A stretch of 64,000 nt of DNA from Gammaproteobacteria bacterium (GCA_002711845.1 PASF01000014.1:62001-126000); one strand, 5' to 3'; counted from the stretch's first letter, positions 16,501 to 25,377 are shown. A program made the numbers and translations. The notes: a model not told the origin generated them from the letters alone.

Positions 16501-19139
16501 ATATCATGAAAATGCAGACCGGTTGTCGGTTCGTCAAACAGGAACAGGATACCGTCATGGTGGGCGCGCTTGCCTTTGCCGCGCTGCCGAGAGACATCCG
16601 CAAGGTGCCCGGCCAGCTTCAGACGCTGTGATTCACCGCCGCTCAGGGTGGGCACTGCCTGGCCCAGTTGCAGGTAGTGCAGCCCGACATCCACCAGGGG
16701 TTGCAGGCAGGTGATGACATCGCCGTCATCGACGAAAAACTCCATCGCCTCGCTGACGGTGAGTTCAAGCACGTCGGCGATTGACAGGGCACGGCTGTCA
16801 TCACGCGGATCCAGCAGTGTGACGTCGAGAATTTCGCGCCGATAGCGGCGTCCGTTGCACTCACTGCAGCGCAGATAGATGTCGCTGAGAAACTGCATCT
16901 CCACATGTTCAAAACCATTGCCGGCGCAGACCGGACAACGGCCATTACCGGAGTTGAAGCTGAAGATGCCTGGCGTGTAGGCGCGTTCCTTTGCCAGGGG
17001 CTGGCTGACAAAGCGCTTGCGGATGACATCAAAGGCGCCGACGTAGGTGGCAGGAATGGAGCGGGTGGTCTTGCCCAGGGGACTCTGGTCGACCAGCACC
17101 ACGGTGTTCAGGTGTTCGTGGCCGCTGATGGACTGGTGTTCACCGGGCGCTTCGGTGGTGATGCCAAATTCCCGGCACAAACCGCGATACAGGATGTCCC
17201 GCATCAAGGTGGATTTTCCCGAGCCGCTGACGCCGGTCAGGCAGCAAAGTCCGCCCAGCGGAATGCTGACGTCGATAGCCTTTAAATTGTGTTCACTGGC
17301 ACCTTTGACGCTTAGGTGCTGTGGAGCTGGCAGGGCGACGGAGACATCAGTGGCTAACAGCTCCTCGATGCTGCGTTCTCCGCGCAAGTACTGTCCGGTG
17401 AGGGAGTGCCTGTCGCGCAGCAGTTGTGCGGGTGTGCCCATAAACCGCACCTCGCCACCGTGTTTGCCGGGGCCCGGGCCAATGTCGATGATCAGGTCTG
17501 CCGCCAGCATGACCTGCGGGTCGTGCTCGACAACAATCAGGGAATTGCCCGCGTCACGCAGCCGGTGCAGGATGTTGACCATGCGCTGCATGTCCCGTGT
17601 GTGCAGCCCGATGCTGGGTTCGTCCAGCACAAACAGGGTATTGACCAGGGAGGTACCCAGGGCGGTGGTCAGATTGATGCGTTGCACCTCGCCACCACTG
17701 AGAGTTCTTGATTGCCGGTCCAGGGTCAGATAGCCCAGCCCGACATCAAGCAGATAGCCCAGGCGGGAACGGATTTCACCCATCAGCAGATCGGTCGCTT
17801 TGTCCAGGTGCGACGGTAATTCAAGTGTTGTGAAAAATTCGGCGCATTGGGCCAGGGGCAACTGCATCAGCCCATGGATAGCCAGGGGCGGCACAGTTTT
17901 TTTCTTGCCACGCCCGGATGGCGTGAGTTTCCACCACAGGGCCTCCGGTTTAAGTCTGGCTCCCTGGCAGGCGCTGCATTCGGTGTAGGCGCGGTACCGC
18001 GACAGCAACACGCGGATATGCATCTTGTAGGCACGACCCTCCAGCCAGTTAAAGAAGCGGCGCACGCCATACCAGAGGCCGTCGTCCCAGTCGCCTTCAC
18101 CCTCGAGGACCCATTGCTGCTGTTCGTGGTTGAGTTCGCGCCAGGGTGTGTCCAACGGTATGCCACGTTTGCGCGCCGCCTTTTCCATATCCACCTGGCA
18201 TTCGTGATAGCTGGGGCTTTGCCAGGGTTTGACGGCGCCTTCGCGCAAGGTTTTGCTTTGATCAGGAACGACCAGGTCAAAATCTACGCCAATAATACGA
18301 CCGAAGCCTTTACAGCTTTCGCAGGCACCAACGGGCGAATTGAACGAGAACAGGCTGGGCGTCGGGTCATTGAATTCACGATTGCAGTCCGGGCAGTGCA
18401 GTCGGTTCGAATAGCGCAGTACCTGTTCAGTGGCAGTCTCAGGAGCCGCGTAGATGACGACATGACCACTGCCATGATGGAGCGCCGTTTCGACGGCTTC
18501 CGCCAGACGCTCCCGGTTCTCCCGGGTCAGCCGCAGGCGGTCCTGGATGGCGTGTACCTGATTGCCGGTGGTGTGCTGAATGCGGGTATAACCCTGTTGC
18601 GTCAGCCATTGCATGATTTCTTCATCACTGAAGTTGTGGGGCACCGTGACGGGCAGGCAGACATGCAGGCGGGTATCGGCTGTCAGCGACGCATACAGGC
18701 CGTTGACAATGTTTTGTGTGGTGTCGCGCCTGACCGGCTGGTGACAGCCAGGGCAGTGCAGATGCGACAGCCGCGCATAGACCAGCTTCAGATAGTCATT
18801 GAGCTCGGTCATGGTGCCCACGGTGGAGCGCGATGTGCGGACCGGGTTGGTCTGGTCGATGGCGATGGCCGGCGGGATGCCTTCGATGGCATCAACGGCG
18901 GGTTTGTCCATGCGATCGAGGAACTGACGGGCATACGCGGAGAAGGTTTCCACGTAACGGCGCTGCCCTTCTGCGTAAATGGTATCAAAGGCCAGCGTTG
19001 ATTTGCCGGAACCGCTGACGCCGGTGACAACAATGAGCTGATTGACTGGCAAATCCAGGCTGAGATTTTTCAGATTGTTCTGGCGGGCGCCACGCACCAC
19101 AATGGATTCGAGGACGGCAGTCTGCTTTTTTTGGGTCAT
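13596..19139 (-). CDS. Giant UvrA: two complete excinuclease A modules in one polypeptide
   Basis: UvrA is the damage-recognition ATPase of nucleotide excision repair; a normal subunit has about 940 residues and two ABC cassettes. This chain has about 1847 residues and four cassettes. Four GVSGSGKST Walker A motifs lie near residues 42, 635, 1012 and 1530. Four LSGGE signatures lie near 480, 833, 1373 and 1728. There are four Walker B motifs (LDEPSIGLH, FDEPTTGLH, LDEPTIGLH, LDEPTVGLH). Zinc-finger Cys pairs occur in both halves, for example GRCPVCAGNGFEH/LRCSECNGRRY and GRCETCAGNGMQK/VDCEDCGGWRF. Module 1 keeps a long insertion domain before CSACQGARL; in module 2 it is shortened to about 35 residues before CTTCRGSRL. 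A Gln/Arg/Lys-rich linker joins them at about 945-975. ATG 19139 or GTG 19145 could be the start. No uvrB is nearby, and a normal uvrA presumably exists elsewhere. Confidence 0.92.
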   Translation of the reverse strand: MTQKKQTAVLESIVVRGARQNNLKNLSLDLPVNQLIVVTGVSGSGKSTLAFDTIYAEGQRRYVETFSAYARQFLDRMDKPAVDAIEGIPPAIAIDQTNPVRTSRSTVGTMTELNDYLKLVYARLSHLHCPGCHQPVRRDTTQNIVNGLYASLTADTRLHVCLPVTVPHNFSDEEIMQWLTQQGYTRIQHTTGNQVHAIQDRLRLTRENRERLAEAVETALHHGSGHVVIYAAPETATEQVLRYSNRLHCPDCNREFNDPTPSLFSFNSPVGACESCKGFGRIIGVDFDLVVPDQSKTLREGAVKPWQSPSYHECQVDMEKAARKRGIPLDTPWRELNHEQQQWVLEGEGDWDDGLWYGVRRFFNWLEGRAYKMHIRVLLSRYRAYTECSACQGARLKPEALWWKLTPSGRGKKKTVPPLAIHGLMQLPLAQCAEFFTTLELPSHLDKATDLLMGEIRSRLGYLLDVGLGYLTLDRQSRTLSGGEVQRINLTTALGTSLVNTLFVLDEPSIGLHTRDMQRMVNILHRLRDAGNSLIVVEHDPQVMLAADLIIDIGPGPGKHGGEVRFMGTPAQLLRDRHSLTGQYLRGERSIEELLATDVSVALPAPQHLSVKGASEHNLKAIDVSIPLGGLCCLTGVSGSGKSTLMRDILYRGLCREFGITTEAPGEHQSISGHEHLNTVVLVDQSPLGKTTRSIPATYVGAFDVIRKRFVSQPLAKERAYTPGIFSFNSGNGRCPVCAGNGFEHVEMQFLSDIYLRCSECNGRRYRREILDVTLLDPRDDSRALSIADVLELTVSEAMEFFVDDGDVITCLQPLVDVGLHYLQLGQAVPTLSGGESQRLKLAGHLADVSRQRGKGKRAHHDGILFLFDEPTTGLHFHDISVLLAAFHKLIGAGHSLLVIEHNLDIIRSADWIIDIGPEGGDGGGQLVAEGRPADFLAGRPGHTAAALVQYEQARQQNRQQAGQQRLPPASRKRKAVKALPAIQIHHAREHNLKNVDVSIPWNQFTVVTGVSGSGKSTLAFDIVFAEGQRRYLESLNAYARQFVQPATRPDVDAIHGIPPTVAIEQRTSRGGRKSTVATLTEIYHFLRLIFVKLGTQYCPRCEVAIEPQSREMILARLMKDWKGANVDVLAPAVVARKGIYKELAAWAVSKGFSQLRVDGDYLPADNWPVLDRYKEHNIEILIGTCRVDAQHEKTLTELMDRALAVGNGLLMVAASQPGKKSRKDSLFSTRRACPSCGDSFDDLDPRLFSFNSRHGWCKSCFGTGEVIAQFDEQQTGEEAAWLDSEPDQIGKTCTTCRGSRLNPTALAVRFQQWNIADLTALSVDKADQAMAKIRFDKKQESIARDIVIELNSRLKFLQKVGLGYLSLNRAAPTLSGGEAQRIRLASQLGSNLQGVCYILDEPTIGLHARDNQLLIRTLRELQQHGNTVVVVEHDDATMAEADHLIDVGPGAGILGGEIVATGTFAQLKKNRRSLTGRFLANPLRHPLTALRDQDARDALAAQSLAIRGARLNNLKDLSLSIPLRRLVTVSGVSGSGKSTLIRSIVYDNLRQVLVQKGKKRKAIKWQGCDDISGWQDIDSILQVDQTPIGKTPRSCPASYIGIWDTIRKLFADTVDARLRGYLPGRFSFNVAGGRCETCAGNGMQKIEMNFLPDVRVDCEDCGGWRFNAETLSVQYKGKHIGEVLAMNIDQAVEFFQPVPSVYHPLRLLQDVGLGYLTLGQQSPTLSGGEAQRIKLVAELAKAKPHLSLRGSKPPHKLYVLDEPTVGLHMADVEKLLRVLHRLVDTGNTVIVIEHNLDVIAEADWVIDIGPEGGDAGGKLVAQGSPAKVARSKRSHTARFLAPMLAG

Positions 19140-19163
19140 AGGCACTTCATTCGATGCTCGCGG

Positions 19164-20120
19164 CTAGCGGCCGACGGAATCCAGGTCAGCGATGGCCGAC
19201 TGCACCCGCTGCCAGGTTTGCTGATAAGTGTCACGGAAGTCGCCGCCCAGCTCAACAGCTTTCTCAGCCAGGACCTGTGCCTGCTGCAGTGCATCCTGTT
19301 GCAGTCGTATTTGTGCCAGGTTGTTGTAGGCCGGTGCGTAATGGGGATGATAATCGATTGTGCGCTGATAGTGCTCGGCGGCGCCATCAATATCACCCTG
19401 ACCATACAGCAGGTTACCAAATCCCATCAACAGGCTGTTGTGGTCGGGCCAACGCGCGAGACCACTCTGGTAGGCGGGACTGACCTGCGTAGCCGCATTG
19501 TTCCCTTCCAGTGCAACGACGGCGTTGAAGTAGCGGTCAGGCTCTGCGCTCAGGGGCACGATGCCAGGCTCAACCACCAGCACTGCCCAGTGATCGGCGC
19601 GTGCCCAGGTACGTTCGAAGGTGGCCAGTGGGACGGTGTAGTTTTCAGTGACAGCGGAGTTCAGAATGACATGACCCTGTTGCAGGTCAAAGCCTTTGAC
19701 AACAGCGAAATGCCACTGCGGATACCAGTCCAGTCCCAGGTTCTGCATGACCAGCACCGGGTGGCCGCGGCGCACCTCACTGAACATGGCCTGCAGGGTG
19801 GGGGGTAACTGGTAGGCCAGGCGCCCGTAGCTGCGGGCTGCTGCCACCATTTCAATCTGGAAAGAGCCCTGACGTCCAGGCACATAAACCAGCGGCACCA
19901 GTGCGTCAGGGGTCACCTGTACCTGGCTTGCGCCCAGCACAGTGGCCAGTGCAGCCGGGCCACACTGGTAGTCTTCCTGCGGGAAAAAGGGCACATCAGG
20001 CACGAGCACTGCATCTCTGAACTGTACCGGCGTCTCATGCAGCAACGCCGCAGATTGCGGTGGTGAAACACAGGACGCCAGCACGATCAGGCTGAATATA
20101 CTCAGTAACAGCTGTTTCAT
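19164..20120 (-). CDS. PA2778-family lipoprotein: C39-like cysteine peptidase with TPR tail
   Basis: The 318-residue protein has a lipoprotein signal (IVLASC, lipid Cys17). A bacteriocin-processing-like peptidase domain follows with catalytic Cys53 in EDYQCGPAALATVLGAS and a His in WHFAVVKGFD (about 137). TPR-like helices lie near the C-terminus (GNLLYGQGDIDGAAEHYQRT and AYNNLAQIRLQQDALQQAQV). It is an envelope lipoprotein by signal. The small gene just upstream on the same strand belongs to the PA2779 family, the usual partner in Pseudomonas. The substrate is not known to me. The stop codon is about 24 nt before the giant uvrA start. Confidence 0.88.
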   Translation of the reverse strand: MKQLLLSIFSLIVLASCVSPPQSAALLHETPVQFRDAVLVPDVPFFPQEDYQCGPAALATVLGASQVQVTPDALVPLVYVPGRQGSFQIEMVAAARSYGRLAYQLPPTLQAMFSEVRRGHPVLVMQNLGLDWYPQWHFAVVKGFDLQQGHVILNSAVTENYTVPLATFERTWARADHWAVLVVEPGIVPLSAEPDRYFNAVVALEGNNAATQVSPAYQSGLARWPDHNSLLMGFGNLLYGQGDIDGAAEHYQRTIDYHPHYAPAYNNLAQIRLQQDALQQAQVLAEKAVELGGDFRDTYQQTWQRVQSAIADLDSVGR

Positions 20121-20153
20121 GCAGTTCTTTTGTTACCTTTGTTGCCCGATTAC

Positions 20154-20534
20154 TCAGACACCCGGGAAAATGTCGGTGACGCCAGCGACGTCAAGCAGGA
20201 TGAAGATCAACAGAATGGTCAGGATCGCGCCCAGCGCCCCTTCACCGGCCGGCAGCTGGTCAAGTTGACCCTGAATCTGCAGAAGCTCCGCCTCTGTCAG
20301 GTTGTTGATTCGGTTCTCGATGTCGGCCGCACTGATGCCATAGGCCAGCATGGTGCTCTGTACATCGTCACGTGCCATCAGGTTCAGCACGCTGTCCCGT
20401 TGCATCTGCAGTTCTGACTGCATCGCCAGTTGCTTGTTGTCGACAATGTCGGCGGATGCTGGCGCGGCGATGCTGCCGGCAAGAAACGCAGTCATCATGG
20501 TAAACATAACGGGCTTTTTAAGAGTATTTATCAT
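20154..20534 (-). CDS. PA2779-family small membrane protein
   Basis: The 126-residue protein from ATG 20534 has an N-terminal signal or anchor (PVMFTMMTAFLAGSIAAPAS). A helical middle follows (MQSELQMQRDSVLNLMARDD, then IENRINNLTEAELLQIQ), and a C-terminal transmembrane helix (ALGAILTILLIFILLDVAG) ends in TDIFPGV. This layout, paired 33 nt upstream of a PA2778-type cysteine peptidase, is typical of PA2779-family proteins. It may be the partner or substrate of the peptidase; that is inference. AAGGATG precedes the chosen ATG, and upstream in-frame codons lack such a site. Confidence 0.85.
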   Translation of the reverse strand: MINTLKKPVMFTMMTAFLAGSIAAPASADIVDNKQLAMQSELQMQRDSVLNLMARDDVQSTMLAYGISAADIENRINNLTEAELLQIQGQLDQLPAGEGALGAILTILLIFILLDVAGVTDIFPGV

Positions 20535-20740
20535 GGGGACATCCTTTTTTTGTTGAACATGAACAGCGTCTTGACTAAGAGCTGGTGTTGGCTCGGCCAT
20601 CCTGGCGAAGCACTGACGGTACTGAAACTGCGTGCTTCATGCGCCTGACACGCCAAGGATGCGTACTACGTTGCCAGTGGCCCATTAACTACGTTTGCAG
20701 GGTAATAGTCAAGGCGCGGGTCGAGTCACGGTCCGCGACG

Positions 20741-21322
20741 TCAGGCGTCTTTAATGCCGTTAAAGATGGTTTTCCGGGGTCGGGCCATGACCCGTTCCAC
20801 CATGGGTACAAAAAAGTCCAGGGGCCTGGATTCATAGGCGGGATCGAAGGCTTTGCCATCGTACACTTCACAAAAATGCCGGGTGTATTCGAAGTGTGGG
20901 GAATCTCTGTATTTGTCGCGCATGTTGCGATCACCGCCCAGATGATGAAAGTAGTCATAACCCTGAAAAATCTGATGGTGACGCAGCAGCCAGTGATTCG
21001 CTTCGGAGACAAAAGGTTTGAGGATGGCAGCCGCTATTTCGCCGTGATCATAAGTGCCCAAGGTATCGCCGATATCGTGGAGCAGGGCAACTACCACGTA
21101 TTCCTCGTCTTCGCCTGCTTCCCAGGCACGGGTTGCGGTTTGCAGGCAGTGTTCCAGACGATCCACGGGGAAGCCACCGCAATCGCCTTCCAGCAGGCGC
21201 AGATGCTTGATCACCCGGGCCGGTAAATCGCCGGCAAACGCCTTGAAGGCGCCGCCAATGATCTGCCAGTCTTCCTCAGTGCTGCTCTCGAAGCTGGTGA
21301 AAGTGGCCTGTTTTTCACTCAT
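20741..21322 (-). CDS. HD-domain protein (phosphohydrolase or diiron-oxygenase type)
   Basis: The 193-residue soluble protein carries an HD metal-binding pattern: His58 (LEHCLQTATRA), His82-Asp83 (VALLHDIGDTLG), His93 and His115/His116 (WLLRHHQIFQGYDYFHHLGG). The His-to-HD spacing of 24 residues equals what I recall for the mixed-valent diiron oxygenase PhnZ, and HHQIFQGYDY is unlike simple HD phosphatases. Either an HD phosphohydrolase or a PhnZ/TmpB-like oxygenase is possible. No phosphonate genes are adjacent to decide it. Single gene with about 200 nt free on its start side before the Tlp fusion. Confidence 0.8.
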   Translation of the reverse strand: MSEKQATFTSFESSTEEDWQIIGGAFKAFAGDLPARVIKHLRLLEGDCGGFPVDRLEHCLQTATRAWEAGEDEEYVVVALLHDIGDTLGTYDHGEIAAAILKPFVSEANHWLLRHHQIFQGYDYFHHLGGDRNMRDKYRDSPHFEYTRHFCEVYDGKAFDPAYESRPLDFFVPMVERVMARPRKTIFNGIKDA

Positions 21323-21408
21323 GCGGTTCCCGCTCCTGATTGATGTGGGCTGTCTGCTACAACCCGGGATTCTAACATGGGGGCCCGCGTTTGCCAGCCC
21401 AACCGCCG

Positions 21409-22215
21409 TTAACGCAGCTTGCGCAATTGCCGGTTGAGCGTGGCGCGGGACAGTTCACCGACATGAACATCGGTCATGTTGCCATCGGCGTCAAAAAAAT
21501 AGGTACTGGGCAGGCCACGCGTTTCCAGCAGGCGACCGGACACAGCTGAGGCATCCAGCAGGACATTGGCCAGCTCCAGGCCTTCGTCCGCCAGATAGTC
21601 GGCAATCTGGCTGGCCGATTCGGCCTGGTTGATAAAAATATAGTTAACCCAGGTGTCCTGACGCTGGGCGGCCTCCAGCACCGGCATTTCCCGGCGGCAG
21701 GGCAGACACCAGGTGGCCCACAGGTTGACGACCATGGGTTTGTCGTTCAACGACTGCAGGTTGAGTGTGTCACCGGTCAGGGTGGTCAGCGCGATCGGTG
21801 GCAGCGGCGGTCGGGGTGGCTGGATCTGCATGAGGCCCGCCATGCCAAGGCTCCAGACGACGGCGCCACTGCCGGCGGCCATGGCCAGCGGGCGGCGCAG
21901 GGCGGGCTGCCGCCAGCCGCGATACAGGCCGAACAGCGCTGCCGTGGCAACACCCGCAGCAAAATGGAAGCCGCCGTCGCGCACATCAAACATGCTGAGC
22001 GGTTCGACAAGGTAGTCGTCCAGATACAACAGCACAAACACCAGCCTCGAGCTGACAAATCCTGCCACCAGCATGCTGATGAGGGTGGGTGCCGGCGGCT
22101 GACCGCGACGGCGACTCAGCAGCCAGCCCGCCAGCAAGGCCACCAGCACACCGGCCAGGACCAGCAGTCGTTCTGCGGACAAAGCAAAAGGACCCGCAAT
22201 GGTGATCAAGAACAT
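21409..22215 (-). CDS. TlpA-like thiol-disulfide reductase fused to an Lgt-like membrane domain
   Basis: Of 268 residues, 1-130 form about four hydrophobic helices with an Lgt-like stretch (LLVLAGVLVALLAGWLLSRR, then FVSSRLVFVLLYLDDYL). Residues 140-268 are a thioredoxin-fold TlpA domain with the redox pair Cys170-Leu-Pro-Cys173 in NLWATWCLPCRREMPVLEAA and the cis-Pro loop GLPSTYFFDADGN. The thioredoxin domain should face the periplasm and reduce disulfides, perhaps for cytochrome maturation or envelope protein repair. The membrane part lacks most of a real Lgt (only about 130 residues), so it is probably an anchor or electron relay. Divergent from fghA. Confidence 0.87.
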   Translation of the reverse strand: MFLITIAGPFALSAERLLVLAGVLVALLAGWLLSRRRGQPPAPTLISMLVAGFVSSRLVFVLLYLDDYLVEPLSMFDVRDGGFHFAAGVATAALFGLYRGWRQPALRRPLAMAAGSGAVVWSLGMAGLMQIQPPRPPLPPIALTTLTGDTLNLQSLNDKPMVVNLWATWCLPCRREMPVLEAAQRQDTWVNYIFINQAESASQIADYLADEGLELANVLLDASAVSGRLLETRGLPSTYFFDADGNMTDVHVGELSRATLNRQLRKLR

Positions 22216-22396
22216 TACCTCCCCCGGATAACGACCGGTCGCAGCCGGACGGTGGTCAGCTTTCGTTGGCCATTATAGCATTGCTCTTCGCAGGGTGCTG
22301 CCGGCGCTGGCTGACAGCGCTGGCCAATTGCATTGGTTTTTTCCGGCGTGGTGGTTTATCGTCACGGGTCGACACAGACAAACAGCAGGACACGTT

Positions 22397-23227
22397 ATGA
22401 AAGTCATCGGCAATCAGCGGCTGTTCGGTGGAGAACAGATTCGCATCGAACATCCTTCGGAAACCCTGCAATGCATCATGCGTTTCTCCCTGTATCTGCC
22501 GCAGGGGATGGCCGCCAACGCGGAAGTCCCTGTGGTGTACTGGCTGTCGGGTCTGACCTGCAATGACGAAAATTTCAGCACCAAGGCCGGTGCGCAGCGC
22601 GTTGCGGCGGAACTGGGCATGGCGCTGGTCATTGCCGACACCAGTCCGCGCGGCGCCGCCGTGCCGGATGCCGACAGCTATGACATGGGGCAGGGTGCCG
22701 GCTTCTACGTCAATGCCACGCAGGCACCGTGGAAGGCGCATTACCGCATGTATGACTACATCACCCAGGAACTGCCGCATTTTGTGCAGGCACATTTTCC
22801 GGTGACGGACCAAAAGGCGATCAGCGGACATTCCATGGGTGGGCATGGTGCGCTGGTCATTGCCACCAGAAATCCGACGCACTACAGCTCGGTGACGGCG
22901 TTTGCGCCCATCGTCAATCCCATGGCCTGCCGTTGGGGACAAAAGGCGCTGACCCAGTATCTGGGTGATGATCGCAGTGAGTGGGCTCAGTACGACAGCG
23001 TCGAGCTGATCCGGGAGCATGGCTTGTCCCTGCCTCTGCTGGTTGATCAGGGCACGGCTGACGAATTTCTGGCGGAGCAGCTGTTGACGGAAAATCTGTC
23101 TGCAGTCCTTGAGGAGCGGGCAGATGCCCGTATCCGTTATCAGGAAGGTTACGACCATAGCTATTATTTCATTGCGTCGTTTATTGAAGAGCATCTGCGC
23201 TTTCATGCGAAATACCTGATGGCCTGA
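22397..23227 (+). CDS. fghA: S-formylglutathione hydrolase
   Basis: Hydrolyses S-formylglutathione to formate and glutathione, the last step of glutathione-dependent formaldehyde detoxification. The 276-residue esterase-D-type alpha/beta hydrolase shows the nucleophile elbow SGHSMGGHG (Ser146), an acid Asp in DQGTADEFL and the His of [24 protein letters not shown] is a family hallmark. ATG 22397 starts the conserved [11 protein letters not shown]; the frame is open further upstream to 22295 but without similarity. It is followed 38 nt later by the dehydrogenase of the same pathway. Confidence 0.96.
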   Translation: MKVIGNQRLFGGEQIRIEHPSETLQCIMRFSLYLPQGMAANAEVPVVYWLSGLTCNDENFSTKAGAQRVAAELGMALVIADTSPRGAAVPDADSYDMGQGAGFYVNATQAPWKAHYRMYDYITQELPHFVQAHFPVTDQKAISGHSMGGHGALVIATRNPTHYSSVTAFAPIVNPMACRWGQKALTQYLGDDRSEWAQYDSVELIREHGLSLPLLVDQGTADEFLAEQLLTENLSAVLEERADARIRYQEGYDHSYYFIASFIEEHLRFHAKYLMA

Positions 23228-23265
23228 GCGCCACAGCAATCGACACCGAACAGAGGATTGAACTG

Positions 23266-24372
23266 ATGAAGACAAGAGCCGCCGTGGCATTTGCTGCCGG
23301 TAAACCACTGGAAGTGATGGAAGTCGATCTGGAAGGCCCGAAAGCAGGTGAGGTGCTGGTAGAACTGAAGGCCACCGGCGTCTGCCACACCGATGCGTTC
23401 ACACTGTCGGGTGATGACCCGGAAGGGGCATTTCCGACCATTCTGGGTCATGAGGGCGCCGGTGTGGTTGTAGAGGTGGGGGCGGGCGTCAAGTCAGTGG
23501 CCGTCGGTGACACCGTGATTCCGCTGTATACACCGGAATGCCGCGAGTGCGAATACTGCCTGCACCCCAAGACCAATCTGTGTCAGGCGATACGTGGTAC
23601 GCAGGGCAAAGGTGTGATGCCTGACGGCAGCAGTCGTTTCTCGCTGGACGGCAAGCCGCTGATGCACTACATGGGGTGTTCCACATTCTCCAATTATACC
23701 GTCCTGCCGGAAATTGCCCTGGCAAAGATCCGCAGTGATGCGCCCGTGGACAAGGTCTGCTACATCGGCTGCGGGGTGACGACCGGTGTCGGCGCGGTGG
23801 TGTTTGATGCCAAAGTGGAGCCCGGGTCGCGGGTGGTGGTCTTCGGCCTGGGTGGCATTGGTCTCAATGTCATACAGGCGGCACGTATGGTCGGTGCCCG
23901 GCAAATCGTCGGTGTCGATATCAACCCCGCCAAGGTCGAGCTGGCACGCAAGTTTGGCATGACCGATTTCATTAACCCGAAAGACGTTCACGATGTGGTG
24001 GAGGCCATTGTCGAAACCACCAAAGGCGGTGCCGACTATACTTTCGAGTGCATCGGCAACGTGCATACCATGCGCCAGGCACTGGAAGCCTGCCACAAGG
24101 GTTGGGGCGAATCGATCATTATCGGCGTGGCCGGCGCCGGGCAGGAAATTTCCACACGGCCTTTTCAGCTGGTGACCGGGCGCGTTTGGCGGGGCAGTGC
24201 GTTTGGCGGCGCCAGAGGGCGCACCGACGTGCCGACGATTGTCGACTGGTATATGGAAGGCAAGCTCAATATCGACGATCTGATTACCCACACCATGCCG
24301 CTGGAGCGGATCAATGATGCGTTTGACCTGATGCACGAGGGCAAGTCAATCCGCAGTGTCATTTTGTACTGA
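23266..24372 (+). CDS. adhC: S-(hydroxymethyl)glutathione dehydrogenase / class III alcohol dehydrogenase
   Basis: Oxidises the formaldehyde-glutathione adduct to S-formylglutathione with NAD. The 368-residue zinc enzyme shows the catalytic-zinc Cys in [12 protein letters not shown] and the His in LGHEGAGVV. The structural-zinc four-Cys lobe is [16 protein letters not shown]. The Rossmann motif [18 protein letters not shown] is followed by [10 protein letters not shown] (Asp for NAD preference). It forms an operon with fghA (gene order fghA-adhC). No frmR-type repressor gene is next to it. Also called frmA; the family match is unambiguous. Confidence 0.96.
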   Translation: MKTRAAVAFAAGKPLEVMEVDLEGPKAGEVLVELKATGVCHTDAFTLSGDDPEGAFPTILGHEGAGVVVEVGAGVKSVAVGDTVIPLYTPECRECEYCLHPKTNLCQAIRGTQGKGVMPDGSSRFSLDGKPLMHYMGCSTFSNYTVLPEIALAKIRSDAPVDKVCYIGCGVTTGVGAVVFDAKVEPGSRVVVFGLGGIGLNVIQAARMVGARQIVGVDINPAKVELARKFGMTDFINPKDVHDVVEAIVETTKGGADYTFECIGNVHTMRQALEACHKGWGESIIIGVAGAGQEISTRPFQLVTGRVWRGSAFGGARGRTDVPTIVDWYMEGKLNIDDLITHTMPLERINDAFDLMHEGKSIRSVILY

Positions 24373-24408
24373 CGACGTCGTCATCATGACGAAGATGGCA
24401 GCGTCGGA

Positions 24409-25299
24409 TTACAGGCCGCGTTGCCACTCTTCCCGCAGCGCGATGCGGCCCGGTTGATGAATGGCGGTACGCACTGTTTCCAGCATCTGCGCCTTGTCTT
24501 TGCCGAGCACGCCTTTGAGCACCAGATAGTTGGATGCGTGGTCACTGCGAAAAATGGTGCTGTCCAGCGCCAGGCTCTCCAACAGGATTTCCATTTCGCG
24601 AAACAGCTCCGATTTGTTGAGCTGCCGCCAGCGGCCGTTAAAATTCTTTTCGAAACGTTCACTGCCTTTGGGAAAGTCCACCACCAGGGTCGACAGGTAT
24701 TCGGGTTGTGCTGCATTCATCAGGCGTGCGCTTTCGATGGCATGCCGTTCACTGAGCTCGGGCCCGCCCAGCCCGTTGAGTACCATTACTGAGCTTTTGA
24801 TCCCGGCCGCTTTCATTTTTTCCAGCGCCGCCAATGAGCTGTCAAAGCTTTCGCCTTTTTCGATCAGGGTCAGCAGTTCATTGTCGCCGGTCTCACAGCC
24901 CACATACATCAGGCTCAGACCTTTCTCACGCAGCTCACGCAGGTCTGCCACGGATTTGTTTTTCAGGTTGCGTGGCAGACAATAGGCGCTGACCCGGGGT
25001 TTGTGCGGCAGCCAGCGGTTCAGCAGATCCATGATCTCATGTAGCCGGCGGACCGACAGCGTCATGGCATCGCCATCGGCCAGGAACACGCGGTAAACCG
25101 GGTAGCCCGCCTCGACGATTCCTCGCAGCTGGGTTTCCAGCTGCGACATGGGTGCCGGCTTGAAACGTTTCTGTTCCGCCGTATACATGTCGCAAAAGGT
25201 ACAGTTATTCCACGAGCAGCCATTGGTGACCTGCAGAATCAGGGATTTCCACTCGCTGGGTGGCCTGAATACCGGTTCAATGTAGGATAAAGGATACAT
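24409..25299 (-). CDS. Radical SAM protein with CX4CX2C cluster motif
   Basis: The 296-residue protein begins MYPLSYIEPVFRPPSEWKSL. It has the iron-sulfur motif GCSWNNCTFCDMY, in which four residues separate the first two Cys rather than the classical three. From memory, the spacing is shared by a COG1032-type subfamily. Radical SAM features follow: VFLADGDAMTL, SAYCLPRNL and YVGCETGDNELL (near 137). The C-terminal 60 residues are helical. Its reaction is unknown. Convergent with adhC and head to head with the TauE-type gene 78 nt away. Confidence 0.85.
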   Translation of the reverse strand: MYPLSYIEPVFRPPSEWKSLILQVTNGCSWNNCTFCDMYTAEQKRFKPAPMSQLETQLRGIVEAGYPVYRVFLADGDAMTLSVRRLHEIMDLLNRWLPHKPRVSAYCLPRNLKNKSVADLRELREKGLSLMYVGCETGDNELLTLIEKGESFDSSLAALEKMKAAGIKSSVMVLNGLGGPELSERHAIESARLMNAAQPEYLSTLVVDFPKGSERFEKNFNGRWRQLNKSELFREMEILLESLALDSTIFRSDHASNYLVLKGVLGKDKAQMLETVRTAIHQPGRIALREEWQRGL

Positions 25300-25377
25300 G
25301 GCGGCAGTATAACACCGGAGGCGACCTTGGCGCTGGCTTCGCGTAAAATGCCGTGTTTTGTGCTGCGGACGGCTCGA

